Shown: positions 51,545 to 62,764 of the stretch, one piece after another
Layout of the letters: the number at the start of each line of letters is the position of its first letter
How positions within the stretch are numbered: position 1 is the first letter of the stretch
From: Paulinella micropora
Lineage: Eukaryota > Cercozoa > Imbricatea > Euglyphida
Reading direction: 5' to 3'
Length of the DNA: 64,000 nucleotides
NCBI GenBank assembly: GCA_009731375.1
Contig: BJOX01000131.1
Span: 263,275-327,274, forward strand
The notes under the pieces: model-generated
Told to the model about the DNA's origin: nothing
Databases searched by the model: none
The model's input: the letters and a program-made list of their open reading frames with translations, nothing else
Translations under genes and position numbers: made by a program

Positions 51545-52317
51545 TTGTTCACCGTATCGATGATGCGGTTGCATGCCAACAGCATTGACAAGTTGTTCAG
51601 CTGTAGGTTGAATGCAAGCGCGGGCTTGAGTAGCAACGTCATGTCCCGGCGCAGTGGGCGGGCGAGTCAACACGAAGAGAGATCGGACTCGGGCCATCAT
51701 GTGCAGTGTGCGGGGTGGAATACCTGCAAAGGTGGAGGATCGCAGGACTCTTGTTGTCGACGATGCTAACGAGGATTCATTGCCGGAAGATGGCGTGGAT
51801 GGTGTAACCGTCCCCGAAGGGCCATTCTCCGTCGAAGGGCCGGTGGCTGAGTCGCAATCGTCGTACCGGACGATGGATCAGGTGACGAACCTGCAGGCGA
51901 GCTCGATGTTGAGCTTGATGCCGGGCTTGAAGATGAGCTTGATGACGAGCTCACGGGAGCCGGAGTCGCCACTGTTGAATTACCGGTTGTTGCAGTCACA
52001 GGGGCTCCACCTTGGTTCTCCACGGGAGGGTTCGTACCACCAGCGAGCAGGGTCGGGTAAGCTTCTTCCGCGACGGAGACGAGAGGGCTCAGAGCTGAGT
52101 CAGTCATGGACAGTGCTCGATTGACCAATGGGGCAGGTGGGCGAGATGCTACGATGGATGCCAGCGATGGATGCGGTACACGCTGTGGCAGGGGTGTCGC
52201 TCCACTTGCTAGACTTCCAGGGTGGGCAAACAGACCGACAGGGGTGAAAGGAGGTACTCTACCAATTGGGGCTATTGCTGCTGCACCTGCAGTCATCGTG
52301 ACTGGAGTAAAGGCCAT
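51545..52317 (-). pseudogene. gag N-terminal region of the LTR element, Ser/Pro-rich
   Basis: Two minus-strand frames: 52317-51766 (MAFTPVTMTAGAAAIAPIG, ending in a Ser-rich repeat) and 51700-51545 (ARACIQPTAEQLVNAVGM), the latter running into the DNA transposon. They are in different frames, so either a splice or a frameshift joins them. The second continues at 44069 beyond the transposon. Confidence 0.5.
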
Positions 52318-52534
52318 CGATGGGGTAGCTACGGGAGGCGATGTTGCAGCCGTTAATGGTGCAGTAGGTCAGTGGGGCTCGTTGATGGGTGAGTCAGCGG
52401 TGTAGATCCCGGAGGAATACTTCCCAGGGCTATTGCTGACGTCAAGCTAATCAGGGTCGATGTCGATGGGGCATGGTAACTGGGGTGCTTGCAGGGGCTG
52501 GAAGTACCAATCCATGAAGTGATCCAGGTGCTCC

Positions 52535-53752
52535 AGGCATCGAAGTCGAAATAGGTAAATGATTAACATATACCTCGAGAGGAATGAGAGTACCCAATTG
52601 GTTTCAGAGAGCCTCCTGTTGAACTGCAGAGCCTGTAGGTCCCAAATACTCCTGGTAGATGTCGTGGGCCGTCACGTTGGGATCGCACATCAGCGTGAGG
52701 GATGGTGTCGGTACCAATGGTAGATGAAGCAAATTTGTTTGCTTGTCCTTGATTGCCTTGAGTAGAACGTTCCTGTATTCACCAGAGTAGTTGGTGAATA
52801 AATCCTCTTTGAACTGCATTGATTGCATCCACGAGAGGTCCGTAGTGAGAGGAGTAGACTTCCCTTCCTCCACTTCCTTCAGAAACTTCTTTTCAGAAGG
52901 CAGAAGACCATGGTAGACGCCCAGTATGGTAAAAGGGTCCAAGCATTTCCTCTTGTGCTCCCGAATACGCGACAGGGGATCGTCGTGGCGTGAGTTAGCG
53001 AACATTCCACGTCACCAGGGGTAGGCCAGGCAGCGTTGGTACACTTGTAGAGCACGATGAGCAGCAAAAAGGATGATCTTGCTGGGTGATAAGGGGTTGA
53101 CACTAACACAAACAAAACTAGACACATACTGTGTTGGTCGACTAGGCATCGAAGTCGAAATAGGTAAATGATTAACATATACCTCGAGAGGAATGAGAGT
53201 GCCCAATTGGTTCCAGAGAGCCTCCTGTTGAACTGCAGAGCCTGTAGGTCCCAAATACTCCTGGTAGATGTCGTGGGCCGTCACGTTGGGATCGCACATC
53301 AGCGTGAGGGATGGTGTCGGTACCAATGGTAGATGAAGCAAATTTGTTTGCTTGTCCTTGATTGCCTTGAGTAGAACGTTCCTGTATTCACCAGAGTAGT
53401 TGGTGAATAAATCCTCTTTGAACTGCGTTGATTGCATCCACGAGAGGTCCGTAGTGAGAGGAGTAGACTTCCCTTCCTCCACTTCCTTCAGAAACTTCTT
53501 TTCAGAAGGCAGAAGACCATGGTAGACGCCCAGTATGGTAAAAGGGTCCAAGCATTTCCTCTTGTGCTCCCGAATACGCGACAGGGGATCGTCGTGGCGT
53601 GAGTTAGCGAACATTCCACGTCACCAGGGGTAGGCCAGGCAGCGTTGGTACACTTGTAGAGCACGATGAGCAGCAAAAAGGATGATCTTGCTGGGTGATA
53701 AGGGGTTGACACTAACACAAACAAAACTAGACACATACTGTGTTGGTCGACT
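52535..53752 (-). repeat. 609-bp perfect tandem duplication in the LTR element
   Basis: 52535-53143 and 53144-53752 differ at only a few positions (for example GTACCC versus GTGCCC near 52590 and 53200). Confidence 0.93.
53012..53614 (-). CDS. 5' open frame of the LTR element (200 aa), partly duplicated at 52604-53005
   Basis: Starts MFANSRHDDPLSRIREHKRK, followed by FTILGVYHGLLPSEKKFLKE, NYSGEYRNVLLKAIKDKQTN and DPNVTAHDIYQEYLG. Helical and charged, consistent with the N-terminal part of a Gag, but no domain recognised. The tandem duplication repeats the first 133 codons downstream. Between this ATG and the 5' LTR lies about 350 bp of leader. Confidence 0.5.
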   Translation of the reverse strand: MFANSRHDDPLSRIREHKRKCLDPFTILGVYHGLLPSEKKFLKEVEEGKSTPLTTDLSWMQSTQFKEDLFTNYSGEYRNVLLKAIKDKQTNLLHLPLVPTPSLTLMCDPNVTAHDIYQEYLGPTGSAVQQEALWNQLGTLIPLEVYVNHLPISTSMPSRPTQYVSSFVCVSVNPLSPSKIILFAAHRALQVYQRCLAYPW

Positions 53753-53961
53753 ACATAGAGTGTGAAAGAACAGAAATACGACACAAAAATGCAAAGACAG
53801 GTGAACGATCTGTCCCACATATGTGGTTTTTGATGACCTCTGACTGATCTTTCACGTTCGTTGAATAGTACCTTCCTTGAAGGAGATGCTTTCAAATCGA
53901 TCTGTCGACAGAGCATACAAAACTCGTGTGTGCAGTTTCCATTTGAAAGGAAAATTCGAAT

Positions 53962-54573
53962 TGTGAGTTTGGATACAACCCCAAGGGATAAATACACAAC
54001 GAACTCTTATTAAAAGTCTCTATGGCTGCAAACAGCCCTAACTCCTAAGAGTAGGTGAAATAGCAGTAAATAGCTAAGAGGTCACTTCGTTTATTTACGT
54101 TGATTTCTACTGGTTTGCAGACTTGGTTTGCAAAGTACGATCTTGGTTGAACGTAGATTGTGAGTAGCTGTTAGACGACACTTGAAGTTAAATGTACAAT
54201 GTACTTGAAGGTGGCTTCAAGTTCAAGTCATTGGTGTTCAAGTGGAAGTCCGAGATTTTCATTTGGGAGATTGATGTGAAAACCTAGATTGTGCGGCAAA
54301 AATGATTTTTCGATTCTCTTGACTGTGTTCGCTAAATTTCACCGTAAATGGTGATTTTCGGGAAATCGGGGAAAAAGGCAGCAGAGAGAGAAAAAATAGC
54401 ATTTGCTGCAAAAACTTTGATTAAATCGTTTGAAGTCATTCCTGGACGAAATCGAAAGCTAGTTAGTGAACGGTCGAAACCGTCGTGCAGAGGAGAATCT
54501 AACGGGCCGGTCAAAAACAGTAAAATGTCAACGGTAGTGGTTTTGGCCGGTCGTTAAAGTGCTCAGCCTGATA
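53962..54573 (-). repeat. right (5') LTR of the 16.7-kb element
   Basis: Near-identical to 37907-38517: few differences seen (TTTTTGGG/TTTTCGGG, GCCGAG/GCAGAG, CAAAAC/CGAAACC, AGTCT/AGCCT), so the insertion is recent. Confidence 0.88.
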
Positions 54574-54677
54574 CAGTACACCAGTAATGGCTCTTACGAC
54601 ACTCATTACCGTGCTATAGGCCGTACTGTCGGAGGCTAACATAATTATTAATATATAATATATTAATAGGTCTAACA
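54574..54677. mobile_element. copia-type solo LTR, right fragment
   Basis: Begins with the CAGT duplication, contains AGTAATGGCTCTTACGACAC and ends GGTCTAACA; pairs with 37801-37906. Confidence 0.6.
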
Positions 54678-55339
54678 TGCAGTCGGGGCTCGGACATCCA
54701 CATTTGAGGTGCATCGTGAGTCCTGACTAGTCACGTAGGGAGAGTGGTCATTAGGGTACGGTCCTGCGGGCTGAATACGTTTCTATTAACTTTTTACAAT
54801 ATCAATACTTCAAATTTTGATAGTTATTAATAAGATGTGCCTTTTTTACGCAATCACTCTTGCAATATAAACTTGCCACTCGTAGAAATGAGTGGGAAGA
54901 CGAACTATGAGAAGGAAAGTCATAACGAAGGGTACAAAATGAACGAAAAAACTATGAAGCGTAAAAGGAAAAAAAAAAATTAAAAGGTGCTATTGAGATC
55001 ATTATTAGATCATTATTTAAAATATTGAGAATTTATGTTATGATTCTGAATGGTTATGGTCTTTCTGGATTTTTTTTTTTTTTTTTTTTTTTTTTTGAAA
55101 ATAAAAANNNNNNNNNNNNNNNNNNNNNNNNNNNNNNNNNNNNNNNNGATTTTTTTTTTTTTTTTTTTTTTTTTGTGAAAATAATTAAAATTTTGCCCAG
55201 ACAATGTCCATGGTAATAAAAGGTAATACTTGAATATTGCATTCAGATCCAGCGATAAAGAGTAGAATGAAAACAATTCATAAAACGAGCTGAATCAGTG
55301 ACAGAGTGCAGCCATCAAATCAAGCGGAACAAAATGCTT
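54678..55339. other. AT-rich spacer with a gap
   Basis: A 40-N gap (55108-55147) between poly-T runs. This is the 3' flank of the PARP gene. No gene seen. Confidence 0.6.
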
Positions 55340-56588
55340 TCAGTTGCCACACTTGTATGTCACCAAAAACTCAGGGTAGGACTGGTGATCAGCAGTAGCT
55401 ACAACAATTGCAGGATCCGTTTCGGAATCAACGAAGCTTTCGTAATTTTCATTCTTCGTGCTGCCAGGGATGGGGATGGCCCTCACAGACGACTTTCCAT
55501 TTTGTACTGAGCGGCCCACCACGACGCGAGCAACAAGCAGGAAGCGATGTTGTTCTGGGCCGTTGGGTTGGGTATACTGGTGAGCAGTCGACATCTTGGT
55601 TCCGAAGTAAACTCCAATTCCATAAGCGTGGGTTGTGGTGTACTTGGAGTTGAATCCATTATAGATGATGGACTCAACCATGTCAAGCTTTGTTGTCCCG
55701 TGATACAAGATTTGGTCGTCAAGGTGCTTGACCCCAATCTTGCGAGCCCACCACGCACGATTGTTGTAATACACCTGGAACAGGTCGTGCATCTGTATGC
55801 TCTCGATCGAGACAATTTTGCTGTTTTTGACATCCCTTTGGAGTAGCGCTTCCAATTTCTTGTACTCCGTATCGGTCGCAGCCAAACCAACGCGATAATT
55901 GACGGGACACGAGCTCCTCGGAAGCCAGTAGGCTGGATACTTGACCTCAACCGTTGCGGAAAGAGGGCGAGCGCTCTTGGTAGCGTTCGGTGCATTGTCA
56001 ATTGACACCGTCCTTCTGACGCGTCGGGTGTAGTTGGTCTTCTGGTTGGTCTGCCGCCAGCGCTTGAAGTCCACTTTATATTGCTGTTGCTCGCCGTCCC
56101 CTTGCCGGATACACGTAATAGTGCATGTAGATGCGTGAGGGATTTGCATGAATTTGAAATAGGCTTTTTCGAGCTCCTCAGATTGCTCAGGAGAATAAGG
56201 CACTACTTTGCTATCATCGTACCACGCCCACGTAACTGTGACGCCAGCAGGCGGGCTGGAGGAAGTGGAAGACACAGGCTGCAGAGATATCTTCCTCTCA
56301 ACGCGTCGGATGTCCCTAGTCTGCTGGTTGGTCTGCTGCCAAGTTTTGAAGTCCACTGAGTAGCTCTGTTGCTTGCTGTCCACTAGGCGGGCGCAAGAAA
56401 ACACACACGTGGGGCTTGCTCCGCACTGATCTTGCAAATACTCGCAATAGGCCTTCTCAAGCAGTTTGGTGTCCTCGAGAGAATAGTTGACCTGTTTGCC
56501 ACCGTTGTCCCAGGCCCATGATATCATCAACTGTAGGGAGGAGAGAGAAGTGGAGGAGGAGGAGGAGGAAGAAGAAGAGGTGGAGGAG

Positions 56589-56627
<39 letters not shown>

Positions 56628-56631
56628 ACAT

Positions 56632-56678
<47 letters not shown>

Positions 56679-56766
56679 GTATTAGTAGTATTAGTATTAG
56701 TATTAGTATTAGTAGTAGTAGTAGTAGTAGTAGTAGTAGCAGAAGAAGAAGTAGAAGAAGAAGAAG

Positions 56767-56798
<32 letters not shown>

Positions 56799-56822
56799 GT
56801 AGTAGTAGTGGTCGTAGTGGTC

Positions 56823-56862
<40 letters not shown>

Positions 56863-56924
56863 AGGAAAAAGAAGACGAATACGGAGAAGAAGGAAAAGGA
56901 GAAGAAGAAGAAGAAGAAGAAGAA

Positions 56925-56955
<31 letters not shown>

Positions 56956-57016
56956 TAGTAGTGGTCGTAGTAGTAGCCATCGTAGAAGGAAAAGGAGAAG
57001 AAGAAGAAGAAGAGAA

Positions 57017-57055
<39 letters not shown>

Positions 57056-57805
57056 CATCGTAGCAGGAGGAGCAGCAACAGAAGAAGAGCTAATAGTAGT
57101 AGTAGTAGTAGTAGTAGTGATAGTAGTAGCAGCAGCAGCAGCAGCAGCAGGCGTGGCAGCGGCTTTGTTGCCGTCCGACACATCCTGGGCCACCAATATG
57201 TACTCTGAACAGCTAGGAGAAGCAGCGAACGAAGCATAGGAAGGTGCACATGAGAAGACCGACAACGACGGATGGGTCGGCTGAGAAGGGGACGGAGCAA
57301 CAGGAGCGAAAGATGAGGAAGAAATTAGAGAAGACGGGGAATCAGAACAATCGGAAGGCGAGCCATTAGGTTTGGGAGGGGACAAAGATGCCATGTTGCT
57401 GGCAGTAATAGGTACCACCGCTCGCCTCTTTCTTTGGAACCAAATGAAACACAGAAGATCGAAGGGAAGTGAAAAGAAAATACAGGCAGTTCCGGCCAGG
57501 GCGCCAGGCCATTGGCGGTAGAGGTCGGTGGCTCCGAACACCAGAAATATGACCGGAAGGTCGGAACCGATATCGATTATAGCTAGCCACGTCCTATGCA
57601 TGCGGGCGGGCAGCGACGAGAGGAATGGGAGCGGGCAGAAAAAGAACACGATTTTGAACAGCGCCGGCAGGTAGACAAGCAGATCGGGCCGGAAAGCTAG
57701 GGGGGTAACGGTGTGAAAGGATTGGTTCATCCGCATGTAGAACCAAGCAAAAACGGCTGTCGTGGCAAAGGAAGCCAACTTACCACTGTAGACGACTCGG
57801 TACAT
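55340..57805 (-). CDS. membrane-anchored WWE-WWE-PARP protein, predicted mono-ADP-ribosyltransferase (821 aa)
   Basis: N-terminus (1-128) has about four hydrophobic segments (about 10-26, 42-63, 73-92, 103-123) closed by the basic QRKRRAVV. Residues about 150-420 are Ser/Thr/Asn/Ala homopolymers coded by trinucleotide repeats. WWE domain 1 (about 424-510; ISWAWDNGGKQVNYS ... YSVDFKTWQQTNQQT) and WWE 2 (about 517-598; VTWAWYDDSKVVPYS ... YKVDFKRWRQTNQKT) usually bind ADP-ribose chains. The C-terminal catalytic domain (about 615-821) has LYHGTT (His702), YGIGVYFG (Tyr733) and DPAI (Ile800), an H-Y-I triad typical of mono-ADP-ribosylating PARPs. It ends YPEFLVTYKCGN at TGA, as PARP10/14-type enzymes do. 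Uninterrupted frame; a GTAAGT directly after codon 7 could be a donor, in which case the start would differ. Confidence 0.88.
56550..57150 (-). repeat. trinucleotide microsatellites inside the PARP coding region
   Basis: GTA, GAA and ATT/GTA blocks (plus strand) code for Thr, Ser and Asn runs. All are multiples of three, so the frame survives length change. Confidence 0.93.
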
Positions 57806-58027
57806 GGACGGGTCAGGCGATCTGCAAGCGAAGCCTGGAAGCTGACATCTCCTTTAATACTGACTTTTTGTCGCTTTAGTAGTGGCTGCTTTGAAAGGTC
57901 TTTGAAATGCTTTCTAACGAGCCATTCCCAGACACGGCCACAAGATGTAACAGAAAAGAAAGCGTATAAAAATTAAGAAAGTTATGCAGTCAAAGGGCGC
58001 AGTGCCTGCGACCGCCTGCATGGCCAT
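57806..58027. promoter_or_regulatory. upstream region of the PARP gene
   Basis: About 220 bp between the PARP ATG and the first foldback element; no clear promoter motif. CTTGCAG just upstream of the ATG could be an acceptor. Confidence 0.35.
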
Positions 58028-58445
58028 GAGAAGTTCCTAGTTCTTCAGTACAATGAACAATGAATTCCAGCCCTTCGTTCTCAGCAAATGCTGCTTGTCG
58101 TGGCTTGTGCAGTAGCTCGTTCGAGGGCTCTCATCCAGAGCTTTCTAAAGAGCCTAGTCCTTAAGTGTAATGAGCAATGACTTCAAGCGCTTCGTTCTCA
58201 ATCAATGCTTGCGTTCCGAACCTGTGCCATGGCTCATGAGAAAGCTCTGGATGAGAGCCCTCGAACGAGCTACTGCACAAGCCACGACAAGCAGAATTGG
58301 CTGCCTGAGAACGAAGGGCTGGAATTCATTGTTCGTTGTACTTAAGAACTAGGAACTTCTCATGGCACAGGTTCGGGACGCAAAAATGGATTGAGAACGA
58401 AGCGCTTGAAGTCATTCCTGATCATACTTGAGGACTAGGAAACTT
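58028..58445. mobile_element. foldback MITE cluster: nested inverted copies
   Basis: 58031-58137 is inverted at 58232-58359; 58150-58232 is inverted at 58359-58440. The shared words are AGTACAATGA, CTTCAAGCGCTTCGTTCTCA and CGAGGGCTCTCATCCAGAGC. It looks like one palindromic element inserted into another of the same family. Confidence 0.85.
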
Positions 58446-58540
58446 CTTCTTACCTTGCAGCTGGAGGGCGCAGCTCAATTAGATAGAATGATATGATATG
58501 ATATAGATACATAATATAGATATAATAGAGATATAATATA

Positions 58541-59210
58541 GATATAAAATAATATAATATAATATAATATAATATAATATAATATAATATAATATAATAA
58601 AATATAATATAATATACTCTAATCTAATCTAATCTAATCTAATCTAATATAATTTAATAAATGTAGTGTAGTGTAATGTAATGTAATATATTGTATTATA
58701 TTATATTATATTATATTATATTATATTATATTATATTATATTATATTATATTATATTATATTATATTATATTATATTATAATATTATATTACATTACATT
58801 ACATTACATTATATTACATTACATTTATTATATTATATTATATTATATTATATTATATTATATTATATTATATTATATTATATTATATTATATTATATTT
58901 TTTATATTTTGTTATATTATGTTATATTATGTTATATATAATAGAATATAATATAATATAATATATAATATAATATAATATAATATAATATAATATAATA
59001 TAATATAATATAATGTAATATAATATAATATAATATATAATATAATATAAAATAATATAATATAATATAATAATATAATATAATATAATATAATATAATA
59101 TATAATATAATATAATATAATATAATATAATATAATATAATATAATATAATATAATATAATTTTATATAATATAATATAATATAATATAATGTAATGTAA
59201 TATAATATAA
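58541..59210. repeat. (ATATT)n/(AATAT)n pentanucleotide microsatellite, 670 bp
   Basis: AATAT units that switch to the complementary TTATA phase at about 58690 and back at about 58935. Confidence 0.95.
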
Positions 59211-59534
59211 TACTAGGGGCTGCGCCAACACCTGAAAGGTTGGTTTTACCGGTGCGCGAATGCACCGCACGGGCACTTCGCGCAACGCACCGTCGGTGCG
59301 GTTCGCGGACCGCACGGTCGGTGCGCTTCGTGCATCGCACCGCTGCGTATATATGTATATATATATAATATACATACATATATATATATATACAATATAT
59401 ACATATATGCATATACACAATATATACATATATGACATATATGTATATATATATAATATTACATATATATTATATGTATATATGAAAAGTATGTATATAT
59501 ACATTGTGTGGGGCCCCGATTATCATGCTGCGCC

Positions 59535-59565
<31 letters not shown>

Positions 59566-59815
59566 AAAANNNNNNNNNNTCAGGACTCTTTTTGCGGTAA
59601 AATTTGCGCAAATTTCAAAAAATTATATCAGCATCAACATCGAGTATGGGGCTAGCTACCCTGCAAATATGAGCTCCCAACTCCTCCCGGTTCCCACAAA
59701 CCATGATTAAGTGATGCGCGGGTGCCGATTTGCGGGGTAGGTGGGTAGGACAAAATTTTCAGTTTCCCCCTCCCCCCACACCCCCACCCCCTATTCCCAA
59801 CACCTTTCAGGAATA
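59211..59815. repeat. unclassified repeat, copy 1
   Basis: Starts AGGGGCTGCGCCAACACCTG, then a GC-rich block with near-palindromic CCGCACCGTCGGTGCGG and GACCGCACGGTCGGTGC, an AT microsatellite, poly-C/poly-A with a 10-N gap (59570-59579), a block with TTTGCGGTAAAATTTGCGCA, and an end CCAACACCTTTCAGG. Start and end are partly inverted (CACCTGAAAGG/CCTTTCAGG). Confidence 0.75.
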
Positions 59816-59832
59816 ATATAATATAAGATAAT

Positions 59833-59985
59833 ACTAGGGGCTGCGCCAACACCTGAAAAGGTTGGTTTTACCGGTGAGCGAACGCACCGCACGGCGCTTC
59901 GCGCACCGCACCGTCGGTGCGGTTCGCGGACCGCACGGTCGGTGCGCTTCGCGCATCGCACCGCTGCGTACATATATAACCTACC

Positions 59986-60018
<33 letters not shown>

Positions 60019-60612
60019 CATATATATATATGTAATATTATATATATATATATACACTTGGGGTATTTAGAACTTCTCTAGTACGATATACACTGAGGGT
60101 ATTTAGAACTTCTCTAGTACGATCGATAACCACTGCGATCGATAACCACTGCCAACAAAACAAGGAATTTGGCATTCAGACACTTTTTTGCGGTAAAATT
60201 TGTGCAAATAAAAAAAAATTATATCAGCATCAACATCAAGTCTGGGGCTAGCTACCCTGCAAATATGAGCTCCCAACTCCTCCTGGTTCCCACAAACCAT
60301 GATTAAATGATGCAGGGTTTGATAATTGCCCAAAAAAAAAAACCAGGAATTTTGGCATTCAGTACACTTTTTTGCGGTAAAATTTGCGCAAATTTCAAAA
60401 AAAAAATTATATCAGCATCAACATCGAGTCTCGGGCTAGCTACCCTGCAAATATGAGCTCACAACTCCTCCTGGTTCCCACAAACCATGATTAAGTGTGC
60501 GCGGGTGCCGATTTGCGGGGTGGGGGTGGGTGGGTGGGTGGGGTACACAATTTTCAGTTTCCCCCTCCCCCCCCACACACCCCACCCCCTACTCCCAACA
60601 CCTTTCAGGAAT
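59833..60612. repeat. unclassified repeat, copy 2, with an internal duplication
   Basis: Same order of blocks as copy 1, but the TTTGCGGTAAAATTTG block is present twice (60187 and 60371). The two copies are separated only by AATAT repeat. Confidence 0.75.
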
Positions 60613-60723
60613 AATATAATATAATATAATATAATATAATACAATACAATATAATATAATATAATATAATATAATATAATATAATATAATATAATATAAT
60701 ATAATATTAATATTAATATTAAT

Positions 60724-61132
60724 CAGCCCAAGGGCCTCAAGGCGTTAAACTGTGACGCCAACTCATAACCCTTTGGTGGTAGATGCTGGGGAGGAGGGTC
60801 GTTGCGCGCGTAAAAGATCTTAAACTCCGCATATGCTGGTTGATAGCCCAGGACCCAGCAGACACCAGATTGTTATGGGTGGGGTTTCGAGGCAGCTCTA
60901 GCAACCGCGCTTAGTGTATGCACTTGCACATTCGGTGACGTCTTGCAAGAGGTTGCTGGGACTGCGGAATAACCTCGGCTTAGTGCAGTCTTGCCCTCAG
61001 GAGCTCCATCGGTGGCCCCGATCATCAGGCGAGAGACTGACACGGGGGGGTGGAGGACCTCGAACAAGGGTATTGGAGGCTTATGTCCGTTGAGGATATG
61101 CCATAAGCTGCATCAGTACGCCTCAGATATAG
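60724..61132 (-). mobile_element. SINE family B, copy 2
   Basis: Inverted and nearly identical to 32421-32828, here bounded by (ATTAAT)n and (AATAT)n microsatellite instead of AAT. Confidence 0.72.
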
Positions 61133-61370
61133 TATTAATATTAATATTAATATTAATATAATATAATATAATATAATAATATTAATATAATATAATATAA
61201 TATAATATAATATAATATAATATAATATAATATAATATAATATAATATAATATAATATATAATATATAATATAATATAATATAATAATATAATATAATAT
61301 AATATAATATAATATAATATAATATAATATAATATAATAATATAATATAATATAATATAATATAATATAA
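61133..61370. repeat. (AATAT)n microsatellite
   Basis: Continues directly from the SINE B edge. Confidence 0.95.
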
Positions 61371-61416
61371 GTCTTAGATAAAGAGATAGCTGGATCGATG
61401 GATGGATGGATGGACG

Positions 61417-61966
61417 AATGAGAAGTCCCTAGCTCTTAACTACAAGGAATAATGACTTCAAGCGCTTGTTCTCAGGTAATCCTTGTGTTCAAAACCTGCA
61501 TCAAGGCTCATTAGAAAACTCTTGATGAGAGCTTTCAAACGAGCTAAGCAGGCCGCAAGAACCAGAATCGGCTGGGAATGAAGCGTCTGAAGTCATTGCT
61601 GATTGTACTTGAGAATGAGGAACTTGTCATAGATATAGGTAACCAGATGGTGGAGTCAGGCCGCGACCGCAGCCATCGCCTCGTGCCGTGCCACGACAAC
61701 GACCTCGCGAGCTTCCATGCTAGGACTGCAGCGGCCAAAGCGATCTGTAACAAGCCATGATTTGAATGAGAAGCTTCTAGTCCTTAAGTACAATGAGCAA
61801 TGACTTCAAGCGCTTTGTTCTCAATCCCGAACCTGTGCCAGGGCTCATTAGAAAGCTCTGGATGAGAGCCCTCAAACGAGCTACTGCACAAGCCACGACA
61901 AGCAGAATTGGCTGAAAACGAAGGGCTGGAATTCATTGTTCATTGTAGTTAAGAGCTAGGAACTTT
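61417..61966. mobile_element. two foldback MITEs
   Basis: Copies at 61417-61633 and 61768-61966, each about 200 bp and palindromic, opening GAGAAG...AAGTACAATGAGCAATGACT-like and closing with its complement. Confidence 0.82.
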
Positions 61967-62029
61967 TCGTATTATGCGGGAACCCGATACCGATACGTAA
62001 GGATAGAGCCAGCCTTAAAACAGGCCCAG

Positions 62030-62037
<8 letters not shown>

Positions 62038-62075
<38 letters not shown>

Positions 62076-62089
62076 CTATCTATACTACC

Positions 62090-62175
<86 letters not shown>

Positions 62176-62188
62176 GTATCTATCTATG

Positions 62189-62234
<46 letters not shown>

Positions 62235-62236
62235 CC
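62038..62236. repeat. (CT)n and (CTAT)n microsatellite
   Basis: Followed by inverted-complement GATA tracts at 62323-62380 and by (GTAT)n tracts at 62500-62680. Confidence 0.95.
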
Positions 62237-62327
62237 CATCGATAGATAGCTTGATTATGTATAAGATTTTTACATGATTCATTCTTGAACAGTCATTGCA
62301 CGAGAGAGAGAGAGAGAGAGAGATGGG

Positions 62328-62359
<32 letters not shown>

Positions 62360-62641
62360 GAGATAGAGAGATAGAGAGATATAGAGAAGGGGATAGAGAG
62401 GAGAGAGCATATGTATGTTTTTTCGGCGTGTTATTTATTGCACGGAGAAGGAAGAGGAATCGAGTTAACATGCAGAAACGCTGCTGATATATATGTTTGT
62501 ATGTATGTATGCATGCATGTATGTACGTATGTATGTGTGTCTTTATGTATGATTGCATTTAGTGTGCTATGTTTATATGTATGTGAGTAGGTTTTGTATG
62601 TATGTTATATATATGTATGTATGTGTACGTATGTATGTATG

Positions 62642-62680
<39 letters not shown>

Positions 62681-62764
62681 TGTGCGTATCATAAGAGCAA
62701 GGGGGCGAGGAGGGCGTTGTATGTGATCTACATTTATATATGTATGTATGTATGTGTATGTATG

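Larger units (their letters stand above)
37907..54573 (-). mobile_element. 16.7-kb LTR retroelement lacking reverse transcriptase, with a nested DNA transposon
   Basis: Direct repeats of about 611 bp (37907-38517 and 53962-54573) are nearly identical. The 4-bp duplication CAGT occurs at 37903-37906 and 54574-54577. Coding and a purine tract next to the left LTR show minus-strand orientation. Removing the 7.5-kb DNA transposon leaves about 9.2 kb. Gag-like, retropepsin-like and C-terminal integrase-like parts are present; I find no RT or RNase H motif. It is either non-autonomous or internally rearranged. Confidence 0.85.

Noticed and set aside
52879-53997. Minus-strand frame with STPYHPARSS taken as an integrase motif
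   Set aside because: No catalytic residues around it and it is a different frame of the gag leader region; chance resemblance.
56487-57239. Plus-strand Val/Glu-rich reading frame
   Set aside because: Antisense of the repeat-coded linker of the PARP gene; the minus strand has WWE and PARP domains.
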